From NCBI GenBank assembly GCA_030549495.1, contig JAUIRK010000864.1, forward strand, positions 1-64,000: a stretch of DNA of 64,000 bases, given 5' to 3'. The notes under the pieces were generated by a model, which had not been told where the DNA came from, did not search any database, and worked only from the letters and a program-made list of their open reading frames with translations. The stretch is from Nectonema munidae. Its lineage: Eukaryota; Nematomorpha; Nectonematoida; Nectonematidae. Below are positions 14,810 to 27,216 of this stretch, in pieces. The position numbers and the translations under genes were made by a program. Within the stretch, counting starts at the first letter, position 1. Each line of letters starts with the position of its first letter.

Positions 14810-15300
14810 CAGACACACATATGTCCACAAAATATAAAGAACGTCAAATTTTTTAACATTTAATATTTCTCACTTATAAACTATGTATTACTAAAATAAC
14901 TACATCTTTTCACTCTTAAATTAAAAAATTGGAAAAAAGATTGAATTTTAAATTAAAAAATATAGTATATATAAAAACTTTATAAAATTTTTTAAGAATT
15001 GAAAATATATAAAGTATTGTGTTTTCTTCATCTCATAAAACATCTAATATTTTTGAAAATTAATATCGAATATAAAAGTCTAAAGAAAAGAGAGTTTAAA
15101 TTGGCTTCATAAGAGCCTTTAAAAGGGTAAATAGACAATTGCCCCATGGACAATTGTCACGGACAATTATCTTCTAAAAAATGAAGCTTGGACAATTCTC
15201 CTAAGAAATAAACTCACACATAAGTAATTTCATTACGCATCATAGATAAGTTCGCAAAAATTTGTGGTATTTTCGGACTCTACCAAAGAAATTGAGTTTG
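14810..15300. other. No gene seen; gacaattg-rich stretch
   Basis: AT-rich. 15125-15190 repeats gacaattg or gacaatt four times, anticipating the palindrome at 15308 and the GCGAC-rich satellite that follows. Confidence 0.5.
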
Positions 15301-15307
15301 GTGTTTT

Positions 15308-15325
15308 CTGCGACAATTGTCGCAG
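15308..15325. repeat. 18-bp perfect palindrome CTGCGACAATTGTCGCAG
   Basis: The 18 bases are their own reverse complement. The GCGACA core recurs throughout the adjacent 110-bp satellite (GCGACAGTCGCGACAC, GCGACAATAA). Confidence 0.95.
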
Positions 15326-15460
15326 TGTCGCCTTGTTAAAATATAGAATATAGAATAGCACGAAACAAAACATTATATGAATTGTCAATCATGTCAAATT
15401 TCCATTGATAATCTTGCTTATGGATAATAAACAATTGAATATATAGATGTACTGGTTAAA

Positions 15461-15760
15461 GCGACAGTCGCGACACTAAAATAGATGAAAGGGATATAGG
15501 GATATACCAAGCGACAATAAAAAGATATGCTGCGACGCATGGCGACACAAATAAAATAGGAAAATATAAAGCGACAGTCGCGACACCAAAATAGATGAAA
15601 GGGATATAGGGAAATACCAAGCGACAATAAAAAGATATGCTGCGACGTATGGCGACACAAATAAAATAGGAAAATATAAAGCGACAGTCGCGACACTAAA
15701 ATAAATGAAAGGGATATAGGGGAATACCAAGCGACAATAAAAAGATATGTTGCGACGTAG
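15461..15760. repeat. 110-bp satellite (type A), left block, ~2.7 units
   Basis: Units start with GCGACAGTCGCGACAC at 15461, 15571 and 15681, a strict 110-bp period. Each carries agatgaaaggg, aagcgacaata and tgcgacgyatggcgacac. The third unit is interrupted after tgcgacgta at 15760, where the type B array starts. Confidence 0.95.
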
Positions 15761-17400
15761 AGTTAGGAAAACTGGAAGAGGGCTTGATCTTAAGGTTAGA
15801 GTTGGGTAAATTAGAAGAGTGCTTAAATTTATAGTCATAGTTAAGTAAATTAGAATAGTACTTAAACTTTAAGTTAGAGTTATGAAAACTAGAAGAGGGC
15901 TTGGTATTAAAGTTAGAGTTAGGTAAATTAGAAGAGTAACTGGAAGAGTGTTTAATTATAGAGTTAGAGTTAGGTAAATTAGAAGATTACTTAAACTTGG
16001 AGTTAGAGTGAGGAAAACTGAAAGAGGGCTTGATCTTAAGGTTAGAGTTGGGTAAATTAGAAGAGTGCTTAAACTTATAGTCATAGTTAAGTAAATTAGA
16101 ATAGTACTTAAACTTTAAGTTAGAGTTAGGAAAACTAGAAGAGGGCTTGGTATTAAAGTTAGAGTTAGGTAAATTAGAAGAGTAACTGGAAGAGTGTTTA
16201 ATTTTAGAGTTAGAGTTAGGTAAATTAGAAGATTACTTAAACTTGGAGTTAGAGTGAGGAAAACTGGAAGAGGGCTTGATATTAAAGTTAGAGTTAGGTA
16301 TATTAGAAGGCTGCTTAAACTTAGAGTTAGAGTCAGGTAAATTATAAGAATGCTTAAACTTAGAATTAGAGTTTTGAAAATCGGAAAACTGCTTATCTTT
16401 AGAGTTGGAATTAGGAAAACTGGAAAAGTGGTTAATTTTAGAATTAGAGTTAAGAAAACTGAGGAGTGCATAATTTTAGAATTAGAGTTAAGTGAATTAG
16501 AAGAGTGCTCAAACGTTGAGTTAGAGTTAGGTATATTGGAAGGCTGCTTAAACTTAGAGTTAGAGTCAGGTAAATTAGAAAAGTGCTCAAACTTTGAGTT
16601 AGAGTTAGGTATATTAGAAGAGTGCTCAAACATAGAGTTAGATTTAAGTAAATAGTAAGAATGCTTAAACTTAGAATTAGAGTTAGGAAAATCAAAAAAC
16701 TGCTTATCTTTAGAGTTAGAGTAAGGAAAACTGGAAAAGTGCTAATTTTAGAGTTAGAGCTAGGTATATTAGAAGTGCTTGAACTTAGAGTTAGAGTTAG
16801 GTAAATAATAAGAATGTATAAACTTAGAATTAGAGTTAGGAAAATCGGAAAACTGCTTAAGTTAGAGTTAGGAAAACTGGAAAAGTGCTTAATTTTACAG
16901 TTAGTGTTAGGTAAATTAGAAGAGTGCTTAAAATTAGAGTTAGAGTTAGGTATATTAGAAGAGTGCTTAAACTTAGAGTTAGAATTAGGTATATTAGAAG
17001 AGTGCTTAAACTTAAGTTAGGAAAACTGGAAGAGTGCTTAATTTTAGAGTTAGAGTTAGGTAAATTAGAAAAGTGCTCAAACTTTGAATTAGAGTTAGGT
17101 ATATTAGATGAGTGCTTAAACTTAGAGTTAGAGTCAGGTAAATAATAAGAATGTATAAACTTAGAATTAGAGTTAGGAAAATCGGAAAACTTCTTATCTT
17201 TAGAGTTAGAGTTAGGAAAACTGGAAAAGTGCTTAATTTTAATGTTAGACTTAGGTAAATTAGAAGAATGCTTAAAATTAGAGTTAGAGTTAGGTATATT
17301 AGAAGAGTACCTAAACTTAGAGTTAGAGTTGGGAAAATTGGACACTGCTTATCTTTTGAGTTAACAAAATTGAAAGAGTGCTTAATTTTAGAGTTAGAAT
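15761..17400. repeat. 39-bp satellite (type B) with ~250-bp higher-order unit
   Basis: About 40 copies of a unit near 39 bp built on ttagagttagagttagg, then taaattagaagagtgcttaaac. The first 500 bp show a higher-order repeat: the block at 15769-16018 recurs at 16019-16268 with few differences. Open frames in this array (LTLTLSLSTLLIYL-type) are repeat artefacts. The unit contains TTAGG, the arthropod telomere pentamer, but not in consecutive form. Confidence 0.93.
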
Positions 17401-18060
17401 GCGACAGTCGCGACACTGAAATAGATGAATAGGATATAGGGAAATAGCAAGCGACAATAAAAAGATATGCTGCGACGTATGGCAACACAAATAAAATAGG
17501 AAAACATAAAGCGACAGTCGCGAAACTAAAATAGATGAATAGGATATAGGGAAATACCAAGCGACAATAAAAAGATATGCTGCGACGTATGGCGACACAA
17601 TTAAAATAGCAAAACATAAAGCGACAGTCGCGAAACTAAAATAGATGAATAGGATATAGGGAAATAGCAAGCGACAATAAAAAGATATGCTGCGACGTAT
17701 GGCGACACAAATAAAATAGCAAAATATAAAGCGACAGCCGCGACACTAAAATAGATGAAAGGGATATAGAGAAATACCAAGCGACAATAAAAAGATGTGC
17801 TGCGACGTATCGCGACACAAATAAAATAGCAAAATATAAAGCGACAGTCGCGACACTAAAATAGATGAATAGGATATAGGGAAATAGCAAGCGACAATAA
17901 AAAGATGTGCTGCGACGTATCGCGACACAAATAAAATAGGAAAATATAAAGCGACAGTCGCGACACTAAAATAGATGAATAGGATATAGGGAAATAGCAA
18001 GCGACAATAAAAAGATATGCTGCGACGTATGGCGACACAATTAAATAAGGATATATAACG
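17401..18060. repeat. 110-bp satellite (type A), right block, 6 units
   Basis: Units begin at 17401, 17511, 17621, 17731, 17841 and 17951, exactly 110 bp apart, nearly identical to each other and to the left block. The type B array sits between the two blocks, so B interrupts A. Confidence 0.95.
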
Positions 18061-18109
18061 TGACACATAGACATAAGTATGTACGTATAACAAAAACTTT
18101 GGTATAGCC

Positions 18110-19330
18110 TATTTTCGATTCAATTACGAAAATATTGATTCAAATTTTAAATAAAATTAATTTTTTTTTACCAAATCGATCAATCTGATTTCATTTCCGT
18201 TGTCAATTTTCATAATTAGGGTATGAAAATTGTGAAAGTCTCATTAAAATTTGCTGTTTTCGACTGATAATTGTGTCCAAAATTATTATCCAAATTAAAA
18301 AAATACACATTTTTATACTAAATCAAGCATGACAATTTAAATTCCGGTGTCATTTTTTGAAATTTGATTTTCAAAATGTCTCAAATTTTCAATCAATTTT
18401 GCGATTTCCGTCTGAAACTACAAGAATATAAATTAAATTTTCATTTATTTCGAATAATCAGATTTTATTTCTCTACTCATTTTTAGAGATTAGAGTGTTA
18501 AAATTTTAATCAAATTTTTTGTTGACGGGAAAAATAATTTCCTAGATTATTAATTATATTCTCAATAATATATATTTTTTATACTAGATCTCCATGCTGA
18601 TTTCATTTTTGGACTCAATTTCCGTAATTAGAATGTGAAAATATAGATCAAAGTTGCTAGTTTCGCCTGAAAATTTTCATTTTAATTAAAATAATTTTTA
18701 AAATAAATTGACCATACTGATACCATTCTTTGGCTAAGTTTTTGCCATTACTATGAAAAAATGTGTCAAATTACAAATAGAATTAGTGAATGCCTGAAAA
18801 TTATCTCATAAATATACTTTCATATTTTAAATAAAATATATTTTTTATAATAAAATAAGGATTGTTGCATTTATTAATATTTCGAACACACGAAATGTTC
18901 ATAATCTTACATTAAAAAGTAAATAAAGAGGAACTCTCTTTTCTCTACTAATTCTCTTCACTTTCTCATTTCTACTTTTTAATGCATGATTATGAACATT
19001 TTGCGTGCTCGAAATATTAATAAATTTCTACCTCCAATTTAACCGTTTTTTTTATATTTTGTTTTTTATAAATTTTTTTAATTACGATGCTCATTTCATT
19101 TCAAGGCTTAGTTTTCCCTATCGGTGCAAGAAAGTTTGGAATTATCAATCAAGTTTGACATTTCGGAAGGAAACAAATTTTGAAAAAAACATTATTAAAA
19201 TTTTGATTTAGGATAAAATTCTCATTAAAAATAAGATAATTTTTTAATACAATATCGTCCATGTTTTTCATTTCTGTACTCCATTTTGGCCATTAGAATC
19301 TAAAAACTGGGTGAAAGGGTGAATCGAATT
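18110..19330 (-). repeat. Old, inverted array of the ~150-bp satellite (type C)
   Basis: About eight diverged units can be followed by the recurring core tttttatactaaatc..catgctgatttcatttctggactc, near 18165, 18316, 18579, 18695, 19085 and 19245. The core is the reverse complement of the homogeneous satellite at 33790-35600. Divergence is high, so this array is older. It is interrupted by a foldback element at 18869-19025. Confidence 0.75.
18869..19025. mobile_element. Foldback MITE inside satellite C
   Basis: Arms of about 52 bp are inverted copies: the left arm starts atttattaatatttcga and the right arm ends tcgaaatattaataaat. Both contain gttcataatc or its complement. The total is about 157 bp with a short pyrimidine-rich centre. 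No coding capacity. The superfamily was not identified. Confidence 0.8.
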
Positions 19331-19339
19331 GGTAAAAAT

Positions 19340-19800
19340 TAGATTTTTTTCCAAAAATCATTTGTAAAGTTTTTCTTCCAATTGTAATTTATTATAGTAC
19401 AAATATTTGAGTATGTGAAGAGTAAGGAAATTGACGGCCCATTGAAAGTAGAACGCATGATCATAAGAAAAATGAAATATGAACTCGTTTAAAAAATGCT
19501 TTTATATTATAAATGTAGTAGTCCTTTGAAGAGTTATATAGTTTTAAGAAACAAGTATTATAACTTATCTACATGCAAGATGCACCTTTTTTTCAATGAA
19601 CTAGTAGATGGTGTAAAAATCTAGTATTGAGAATTTGAAAAAACGTCTTGACCGTGAAGAAGAAGCTTCTCCCTTGTGAATCAAAAATCTTTAAACCTCA
19701 GTCAATATTTCAATCATCAATTCACTAAAAAAGTAATGTGAAAATTATCAAACAGTAAAAGTTACCATAACTATGTCAGGCGCCATTGTGTAAAGATATA
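19340..19800. other. No gene seen
   Basis: Unique AT-rich sequence. No motif recognised. Confidence 0.5.
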
Positions 19801-19804
19801 TCTA

Positions 19805-20197
19805 CACTGAAAATAAAAAGGGATAACTTTACAACTATAGATGTCAAACAAAAGAAGTAAAAATAAATTTTTACCATTTTTATAGTAATATTATTATCGA
19901 TATATGTTAATTATATGCTCTTACTATATTTTTTTGAATAAATTATTTACAATATTTTTTTGTTATGTTAGTAATACTAATATTTGGATAATATGTTAAT
20001 GATAAAGTGAACTCAAAAATCTTTAATTTTTAAGATGATTCTTCAATCAGATGTTTTATTCCACTGAAAGTGAATTTACCACTAAAATAGTAAATATACG
20101 ATTATATATGGTATTTTAATTACCAACAATAGTAAAGTTATGCATTGTTACAGTAACCATTTAAGGTAGTCACCGTATCCACTTTTTGTTTTAAGTG
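19805..20197. mobile_element. MITE with TA target duplication (Tc1/mariner-like)
   Basis: The left end CACTGAAAATAAAAAG (19805) pairs with the reverse complement of the right end, CACTTAAAACAAAAAG (to 20197), and the match extends to GGATA. Both ends are flanked by TA (19803-19804 and 20198-20199), as for Tc1/mariner-type elements. It is 393 bp long with no coding. Confidence 0.75.
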
Positions 20198-20199
20198 TA

Positions 20200-20840
20200 T
20201 TTTCATAAAAACTTTTTATAAATGTGAATTGAATTTGACCAATTTTATTTTTCGTTATGAAAGAGAGAGTCATTTAGAATATTTAGATCATAAAAGTGCA
20301 AAATTTTTTAATTAAAAAAAGAGGATTATGAAAGATTTCATGAACACATCACTTGAAAAAAGATTGGTTAACAAATATCCACTGTTCATGTCAATTGGTA
20401 ATACAACACACATGATATTGATAAAAAAAAAACTCCAATATCAACAAAGAGATTCTCTACAATAGGAAGCTCTAATATCGTTTAAAAACTGAGCCCTCTA
20501 AAAAAAGGTTTTTTCAAACATTGATTGCACAAAATGAATTTCTGATGAAAGTAACCAGTTTGAATGAAGAGTAAAATTAGATACCATATAAAGTATAAGA
20601 GAAATGAAATACAGACTTCAAGTTAAATAATAGAGGTTCTATAGGGATATATAGTTCAAAGCTGTCCCTAATTAGTAAACGAAAGAAGGATAAACTAAGG
20701 AACAAGAATTAAACCAAGGATGTCTAAAAGTGTTCGGTTTAGTTAGAGTAGCACAAAATAATTTTTTACACCATGTCATTTTACAAAATTTTTTATAAAA
20801 ATTGTATTGCTGAGTTAATTATTATTTATCACTGAATATA
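20200..20840. other. No gene seen
   Basis: AT-rich, no recognisable coding, repeat or terminus. Confidence 0.5.
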
Positions 20841-20842
20841 TT

Positions 20843-22295
20843 ATAAGGGGCAACAAAAATTGACCTAAAAAATGACAAATCAATGTAAAAAAAATTAACT
20901 TTTAGAAAAAAAAAGTTGACCTAAAAATTTATTGAAATGAACAATTGCTGTTATAATATAACATGAAATACTTGAAAATGTTCTCCTTCGAAAAATTTCT
21001 GTCTTTGGACATAAGTTTTTTAAGCATGGAAAAGATCTCTCTACAGCTACTGTTGTAGCTTGACAATTTTGAAGGAGATCATAAAGATATGGAGACACAC
21101 TTTTATCATCCATCTTCATTATTTGAACTAGATCGTTTGAATTTATTCTTCTATCGAAATAAGTTTTTATATCACATTCATCTTCTTCAAAATGTAAATT
21201 TTCATACATTTCAAACGCCTTTAAAATTTAAACTTTCTGTTTTTTCGATTATCTCAATCAGTTATCCATAACTTCTTTTGATACTAATCAAGTCCTTTAT
21301 TAAGCTTTCTTTATTAACTGCTTCTTTTACCCTTCTTACTAAAATTCCTTCTTCTTCATCAAAAGTCTCAACTGTTTCCTTTACTTTATTTAAATTTGTA
21401 TAGTAGTACAATGCTGCTTTTATCCAACTTCCCCATCTTGTAACAATTGGTTGAGGAGGATAGCCGATCTATTTGAATTTTTCTTTTCTTGCCTTGTTCT
21501 TGATTGTGGCTGCTTTAACAGAAGCAATCACTTCATCAACTTCTTTAAAATGTGCCTTTACTTTTAATACACAATTGTGTAAAAGATGGGCAGAGCATGT
21601 GACGTGAAACATATTAGGGTATAGAACCTTCAGTTGTTTACCTGCAGAAATATTATATTTGGCCGCATCGCTTAAAAATAAGCAAAAAACTTCTCTATTT
21701 ATATCTAGCTGCTTAATTAAGTCGTCAAGAACAAATATCACCTTTTTGAGACATCAATGAACTTTGTCTTCACTGCATACATAGCACATAGAAAAACGGA
21801 AGTAAGAGTCAAGAGTTCTGTTAACAGTGCTGCATCGCATCTATAACCTTATCTGTCGACCTACACATGCTACACCAAGACTAAATTCTCCTTTAGCATC
21901 ATAAATTGACAACAATCATATCTGTACAAAAAATATGTTTTCATTAGTAGGATAACATAAAAACCTTTTTTATTTAAAATACAAGTGTGGTGCACAGATA
22001 TAATATTGCTAAGCTTGACCAATACTTCTGATGTATTCACGGGTGGTATAGAGATGAGATGCCTTATGTTAAAGTTTTATTATATCAAATATCGTCAAAT
22101 ACAAAAATTGATCTAACAAAAAAAATTGACTATATGGAAAAAAGTTGACCCAACATAAAAAAGTTTACTTTAATTGACATAAAAAATACGAAAAAAAGTA
22201 TATAAAACTGGAGATTTGTGTTACATCCTAAATCTATATATATTGTGCTGTTAAATCTAAAAAGTTGACTTTTTGAATTTTAACCGCTCTATAAC
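20843..22295 (-). mobile_element. hAT element, family with GCGAG/AAAATTGACC ends, copy 1
   Basis: The left boundary has a GGGGCAACAAAAATTGACC-like end near 20848. The right boundary reads TTGAATTTTAACCGCT near 22275-22292, which in reverse complement resembles the left end. The same ends bound a second copy at 51660-52858. The element carries a minus-strand transposase and is rich in internal ttgac motifs near both ends. The target duplication is not clean. Confidence 0.65.
20895..21950 (-). pseudogene. hAT transposase (catalytic middle and dimerisation region), broken
   Basis: On the minus strand the order is a decayed front part (from about 21950), then FLSDAAKYNISAGKQLK..YPNMFHVTCSAHLLHNC (21741-21469), the hAT middle domain. 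An in-frame TAG follows, then IGYPPQPIVTRWGSWIKAAL, the conserved RW motif. Another stop comes near 21270. The C-terminal dimerisation region NCQATTVAVERSFPCLKNL lies at 21209-20895. The AHLLHNC and VERSFS-like motifs are diagnostic of hAT. At least two nonsense changes and one frame change break the frame. The zinc-finger N-terminus is not readable. Confidence 0.85.
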
Positions 22296-22299
22296 CTAT

Positions 22300-23095
22300 C
22301 TACAGGGATATAATTGAAAAATTTCATGAAAAATAAAAAATTATAAATTTAATGACCTTTATCTAACATTGCTTTGGGTAGAAATTTTGTCCCAACATTA
22401 TTTATGAGATTCATAAAATCATTATTATATCAAGAAAGAAAATAAATTTATCTAAATATATAATAGTACATTTAGTGTTGAAGTAACTAAATATATAACC
22501 ATTTTAATCAAATTGAAATGTCGTATTCATTACCTGTGTATATATTCACAAAAATGCCATGATAAAATAGAGAAAGTTTGATTTTATAAATGGGGCGAAA
22601 ATTGTTCAAAAATGATAAAAAAATATCTGACCACAAATTAACCAAATTTAAACAGTAACCGTTATTTAAATATAGAGTGATAAAAGTATTCTAAGAATCA
22701 AATTGAGTATGTTTGATTTGCTTTGTATAAATAAGTTTATTTAAAAATTATGAGAAAAAGTATTTGGCATTAAGTCACCTGTGAAAGCTAATTTACTGAC
22801 AGGTGAAATATTTTGGGTGAGATAATCATCAAAATTTAGTATATTAAATAAATTAAGATAATACTAACCCAAAAAATGTAATATTTTAATATATTTTAAA
22901 GTTAATATATATAGCATTGATTTACAGGTTTGATTGATTTTGTGACAAATTTGATTGATTTTATTGAAAGATAAATGACATCATCAGATTCGCAATCAAT
23001 TATTTAGTTAGTTCGCGCGATAATTTAATAAACAATTTTAGTATTTTAGGAAAAAAGAACCCTAGCTGCACCCCTTAAAAATTTTCTTGATTCCT
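22300..23095. other. No gene seen
   Basis: AT-rich intergenic sequence with no recognised feature. Confidence 0.5.
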
Positions 23096-23099
23096 CTTT

Positions 23100-23440
23100 T
23101 TTGTCCTTTTTAGCTCTCATCAATTAGCAAAAATCAATAATATCTTTAAGATATCTCCTTTTCTTTAGTGTAGTAATAATTTCCTTATCAATGGTTTTTC
23201 AGCTTGTACAACTAGGAGGAAAAATAATGCCTTGACATTTTTTCTTTCAAAACGTTGGAAATGAAGTGGGGCATTGGTTTTATCCAACATTAAAAGTACT
23301 TTCCGAGTTGTTCCTTTTTTTATTTCATCGTAAAACTCTTCATTAAACGATTTCCAATCTTTTTCAATATCCATCCATGCATTTTTTGACTAAAATATTT
23401 TGTACAAGGAATTTTATGTTTTCCAGTGCCTTTCATTTTA
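23100..23440 (-). pseudogene. Tigger/pogo transposase fragment (DDE second-Asp region)
   Basis: On the minus strand GTGKHKIPC precedes a region ending in DWKSFNEEFYDEIKKGTTRK. Next is VLLMLDKTNAP, where Tigger proteins have VLLLLDNAPAHP, then FERKNVKALFF and a decayed PLI. This is the second catalytic Asp region of a DDE_1 transposase. Frame changes follow at the expected PP-T-QPMDQG motif, which is not readable. It is a different copy from the 13.2-kb fragment. Confidence 0.8.
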
Positions 23441-24064
23441 TGTCAATTCAGTAATGTTAGCACCTCCTACTCCTTAAGTTCGCACAAACATCTCAGATTC
23501 AAGTTGGTAAGATTAAGTGCGAATTTACTGTAATTGCCATTCTCACTAGCTCCCTCTCTTATATTTAATAAAAAAATTAATAAGCATTTAATTTATCTAT
23601 CTATTTATTTTTTATTACAATAATTCAATTCTAAGTTAAATTTAATTGACATAATTTTTAAAATTTTCCTAAAATTACATATCTTCCTTAATATATAAAC
23701 CTTTGCCCAGTATTCAACACACGTTTTTCATTAGATGTCACTTTTTAAGAATTTGCTTAATTATTACATTTAAGCTTTGTTTTTTCATTTTTATATTTGC
23801 AAAATTTTAGGGTAGCACATCTTTGATGTTACTACTATTTGAAACTTTTAAATATATTTGTTTCAGCAAATATTAAGTTAAAAGAGTATATTAAATATTT
23901 TTGTAAAAAATATGGCATTATCGGTTATTTATCAGAGTTTATTTATTTTTAGCCTGTATAACTTCAAAAATGTGCACAATTTTTTTTAAATTTTTTTTAA
24001 ATGTGCTTTTTAAAACATTTATGATTGTTATCTCATTTTATTTTTCAAATTACATTTAAGTTTT

Positions 24065-24690
24065 ATTTAGAATTGGAAAGGAAAAAGAGCCAATTGAAAG
24101 TTGATACATTTTTTAAAAATGTTCAAACAACTTCAGTTGATTTTTTTAATAGAATGCGAAAGAAAAAGTGCGTTTATTAATATAATATCCAGAGTGAAGA
24201 TAAAAATTCAGAAAATACAAGTAAAAACCATATAATTAATTTTACTAATCAAAATGACATTTGAGATTTCATCGTAAAACAAAACTTTTCTGGTGAAGAA
24301 AAATTCAGGCTATTAACAGTGAAGCCGATTGTTCCTCAAATTACTAACAAAAAGAAAAGATCAAGAAATATTTTGGCTCATTGGTTTGAAGATTCCCGAT
24401 TTAAAGATTCGCTTCTTTACACAGAAAGAAACAGTGGTGATTTACTATGCAAGATTTGTGTTTTGATGATACCCAACCTAAAACATTGAAAGAGTAAAAA
24501 TGCAGCTTTTACAAATATACCATTTACAAATTTAAAAAAATTTATAGAGAAAGCGGTGGGTCATAGTAAATCTTCTGCTCATATTGAAGCAAGAACTTTT
24601 TCTTCATCTTTTATTTCTTCTTATTAAAAAACATCAATGAAAAATTGACAGTTTCATATAAATCAGATTTTGAAAATTTCTTTCAAAATT
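24065..24690 (+). pseudogene. hAT transposase N-terminal fragment (zf-TTF/DUF4371 type)
   Basis: The + strand reads a lysine-rich leader with a VDTFFKN motif, then a spacer with stops. Next is ILAHWFEDSRFKDSLLYTER, followed by GDLLCKICVLM and FTNLKKFIEKAVGHSKSSAH. The LLCKIC.. and GHSKSSAHIEA pattern is the TTF-type zinc-finger region that precedes DUF4371 in ZMYM1-like hAT proteins. Four or more stops are present. The catalytic part is missing. Confidence 0.7.
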
Positions 24691-24769
24691 ATGCTAAATT
24701 TTATGAAATCTGTTTTATTTTGTGCAGAAAATAATATATCTTTTAAGAGGTGATACTTTTTGGAATTTC

Positions 24770-27200
24770 TGCCCATTTCCACTAATATTATTTGAACAAG
24801 TTAGTAATGTTAGGGATTGATTTACTCTGGATGTCGCGTCCCTACTTTTTAATTTTTAACAATTTTTAGGTCTCTTTATATAAGCAATATTTAAAATACA
24901 AGCCTTGGAAACTCGAGCGAAATTTACATACATCCATCACTTAAAATATATTATGATACTGCCTGAAATAATAATGAATAAATAAAGTGAATATGGAAAT
25001 ATGGGTGACTTCTGCTGCTCTGGTTTAGATCAAAGGACTAGATGATGATTAAATTATTATCATAGATCAAGTGGAACAAATCTCTCTTCCAAAAAGAGAA
25101 TGAATTATTATTATTAATGGACGATTTAGTAAATTAATTTTGTGCTTTGTTCTTGATTGTTATTTTAGCCATCCATTATCCTATAAACTTTATTACAAAT
25201 TGAATAGAGCAAATTGCTCGAGTAAAACTTTGCTTATTGATATAACGCATGTATGTAAGTAAGTATATATAAACATACACAGCCTGTCTTCTACTTGGTA
25301 TGCATATTTAGTATAAAGTTGTATTCTTTTTGCTGTAAATTTGAGAAGTATGCAACATTACTTTTAATAATACAAAGCGTATATATGCGTGGTATGTTAT
25401 ACTTTCACGACTTATTGATTCTTTTTATCTCCAAAAACTTCACAAGATGCCTTCCTTCACCTAACTAATTACGCGGACTTTAACGCAAAGGTAAAGTCAT
25501 TACTGTTTCATTACTCTCATAATCATTGTCAGCAAATTAACTTTTTTTCTCTTTCACCCTTTTCACAATTAAGCACACCGTTATGGAGTGTAGCGCTTGT
25601 GCCAATAATACTTCTCCACAAACGCGAATGAACACTTGCAACAGCATTAGTTGTATAGCAAATGTTTTAGTTTTTAATTCATTTTATACTGGTTGTGTGG
25701 ATATATAGTTTGCAGTTGAGAAGTATTATATATGTCTCTTTAGCGTAAGAAAACATGTTCTAACTGTTACACTCGGGAAAATAGCGATGTTAGAACAATC
25801 ACATAATTTATATTTAAAAACAGTTTGCAGTTTAGTACGTTAGAAAATCTAACGCAATCGTTCCCAAAGGTTTCATAAAAGAAAAAAATAATTGATCCGT
25901 TAATACCTGCCGATGCAAAATATACTCATGAGCGCAATTGCAGAGCTTGCTTTCTTCGTTATTGCAATTTGTTTGTGCAAAGAGGCGATTGAATACATCC
26001 ATTTTCACAAAGCAGTAATTTGTGCAGAATAAATAAGATTTATACTAATTAAGAACTAAGGAGAAAAATTCAGTTTAAAAAATTGGATTTCCATAATCAC
26101 TTAATTTAATCTAAAATATGTAGAATATATTTTAGAATTTATTCACAAACGTAGACTTATTCTAATGTAACTGACTTAACCTACCAATTAACTAGCTTTT
26201 AATCAAAAAACTAAGTGAGTTTAATATTTATTTAAAAATTAGTAGAAAAGTTAGATAATGCAAACTTTTAGTCGGACAAATGTTATTAGGCTAAATATAT
26301 ATGTAGGTTTCGACAAGACTTCGTATGGCCAAACTTCTCTTAATGAAAGGTCTATCTTTGAAAAGTGAGAACAAGTTAGTCAAACGCCAACCCTACGTCT
26401 ATAGGTAACATGCAGTTGAATATACTAAGCACACTTTCTACATTCATTCATTATCTTTATAATATTCTTACAAAGTTGACAATTTTGAAGAATGATCTTT
26501 TACTATTTTTTAAATTTTATGGAGTTTTTTCAGGATTCTATTTCATGTCAAATGATATATTAGATATCTCCTTTCGTACATTAAATTTTGGAATGTGAAC
26601 AAATATTTTAGAATATAAAATTTTTTATTCAAAATGTTATTAACCCTGTATAATGAAAATGATAACCCTTTTTAGAGGTTAAGTTGACTTTTATTTGGTA
26701 CGTTTAAAGTAAAGGAATGTCACTTTTTGTCATATCTAATATTATCGATTGAAAGAACAGAAGAAAGAGGAATAATGCATGATGATGATTGGATTATGTT
26801 TCATATATATGACGTAGAGAATAAAAAGTTGAAACGCTTTTTAAAATTGCGCCTTTTAGTGAAGAAAAAAAACTTTTTGAATGAATGTTATTAATTAAAA
26901 TTTAGTTAGATGCACAATCTATTATATTTTTTTATTTGTAGAGCTATATGGATTATATTTATAATTATATACTCCTTTTTATCATTTAATCCATCTTAGC
27001 ATTTCTTTAATCTCCATACCCATGCTTTTGTGGTGACGATATACTTCAAACTAACAAAAACGATTTTAAATTAACGAAGTAGTACCCTAAATTTCTCAAA
27101 AAAATTAACAACTTTGAGAGCTGAGAAAGAAAAACCCATTGATCAATGTTAAGAATTTCTATTTTTTTAAAGGTCAGATTTAGAAGCATCGATACTCTTA
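24770..27200. other. No gene seen (2.4 kb)
   Basis: AT-rich sequence with normal complexity. No transposon motif, tandem repeat or convincing exon was found. An upstream exon of the C2-domain gene could lie here unseen. Confidence 0.45.
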
Positions 27201-27216
27201 TAATGTTAGTCAAAAC

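Noticed and set aside
15761-17400. Interstitial telomeric repeat because of TTAGG content
   Set aside because: TTAGG occurs once per 39-bp unit and never as consecutive pentamers.
15418-18093. Many overlapping open frames with SLSTLLIYLTLTL or FPISYSSILVSRL repeats
   Set aside because: They follow the 39-bp and 110-bp satellite periods and exist in several frames on both strands.
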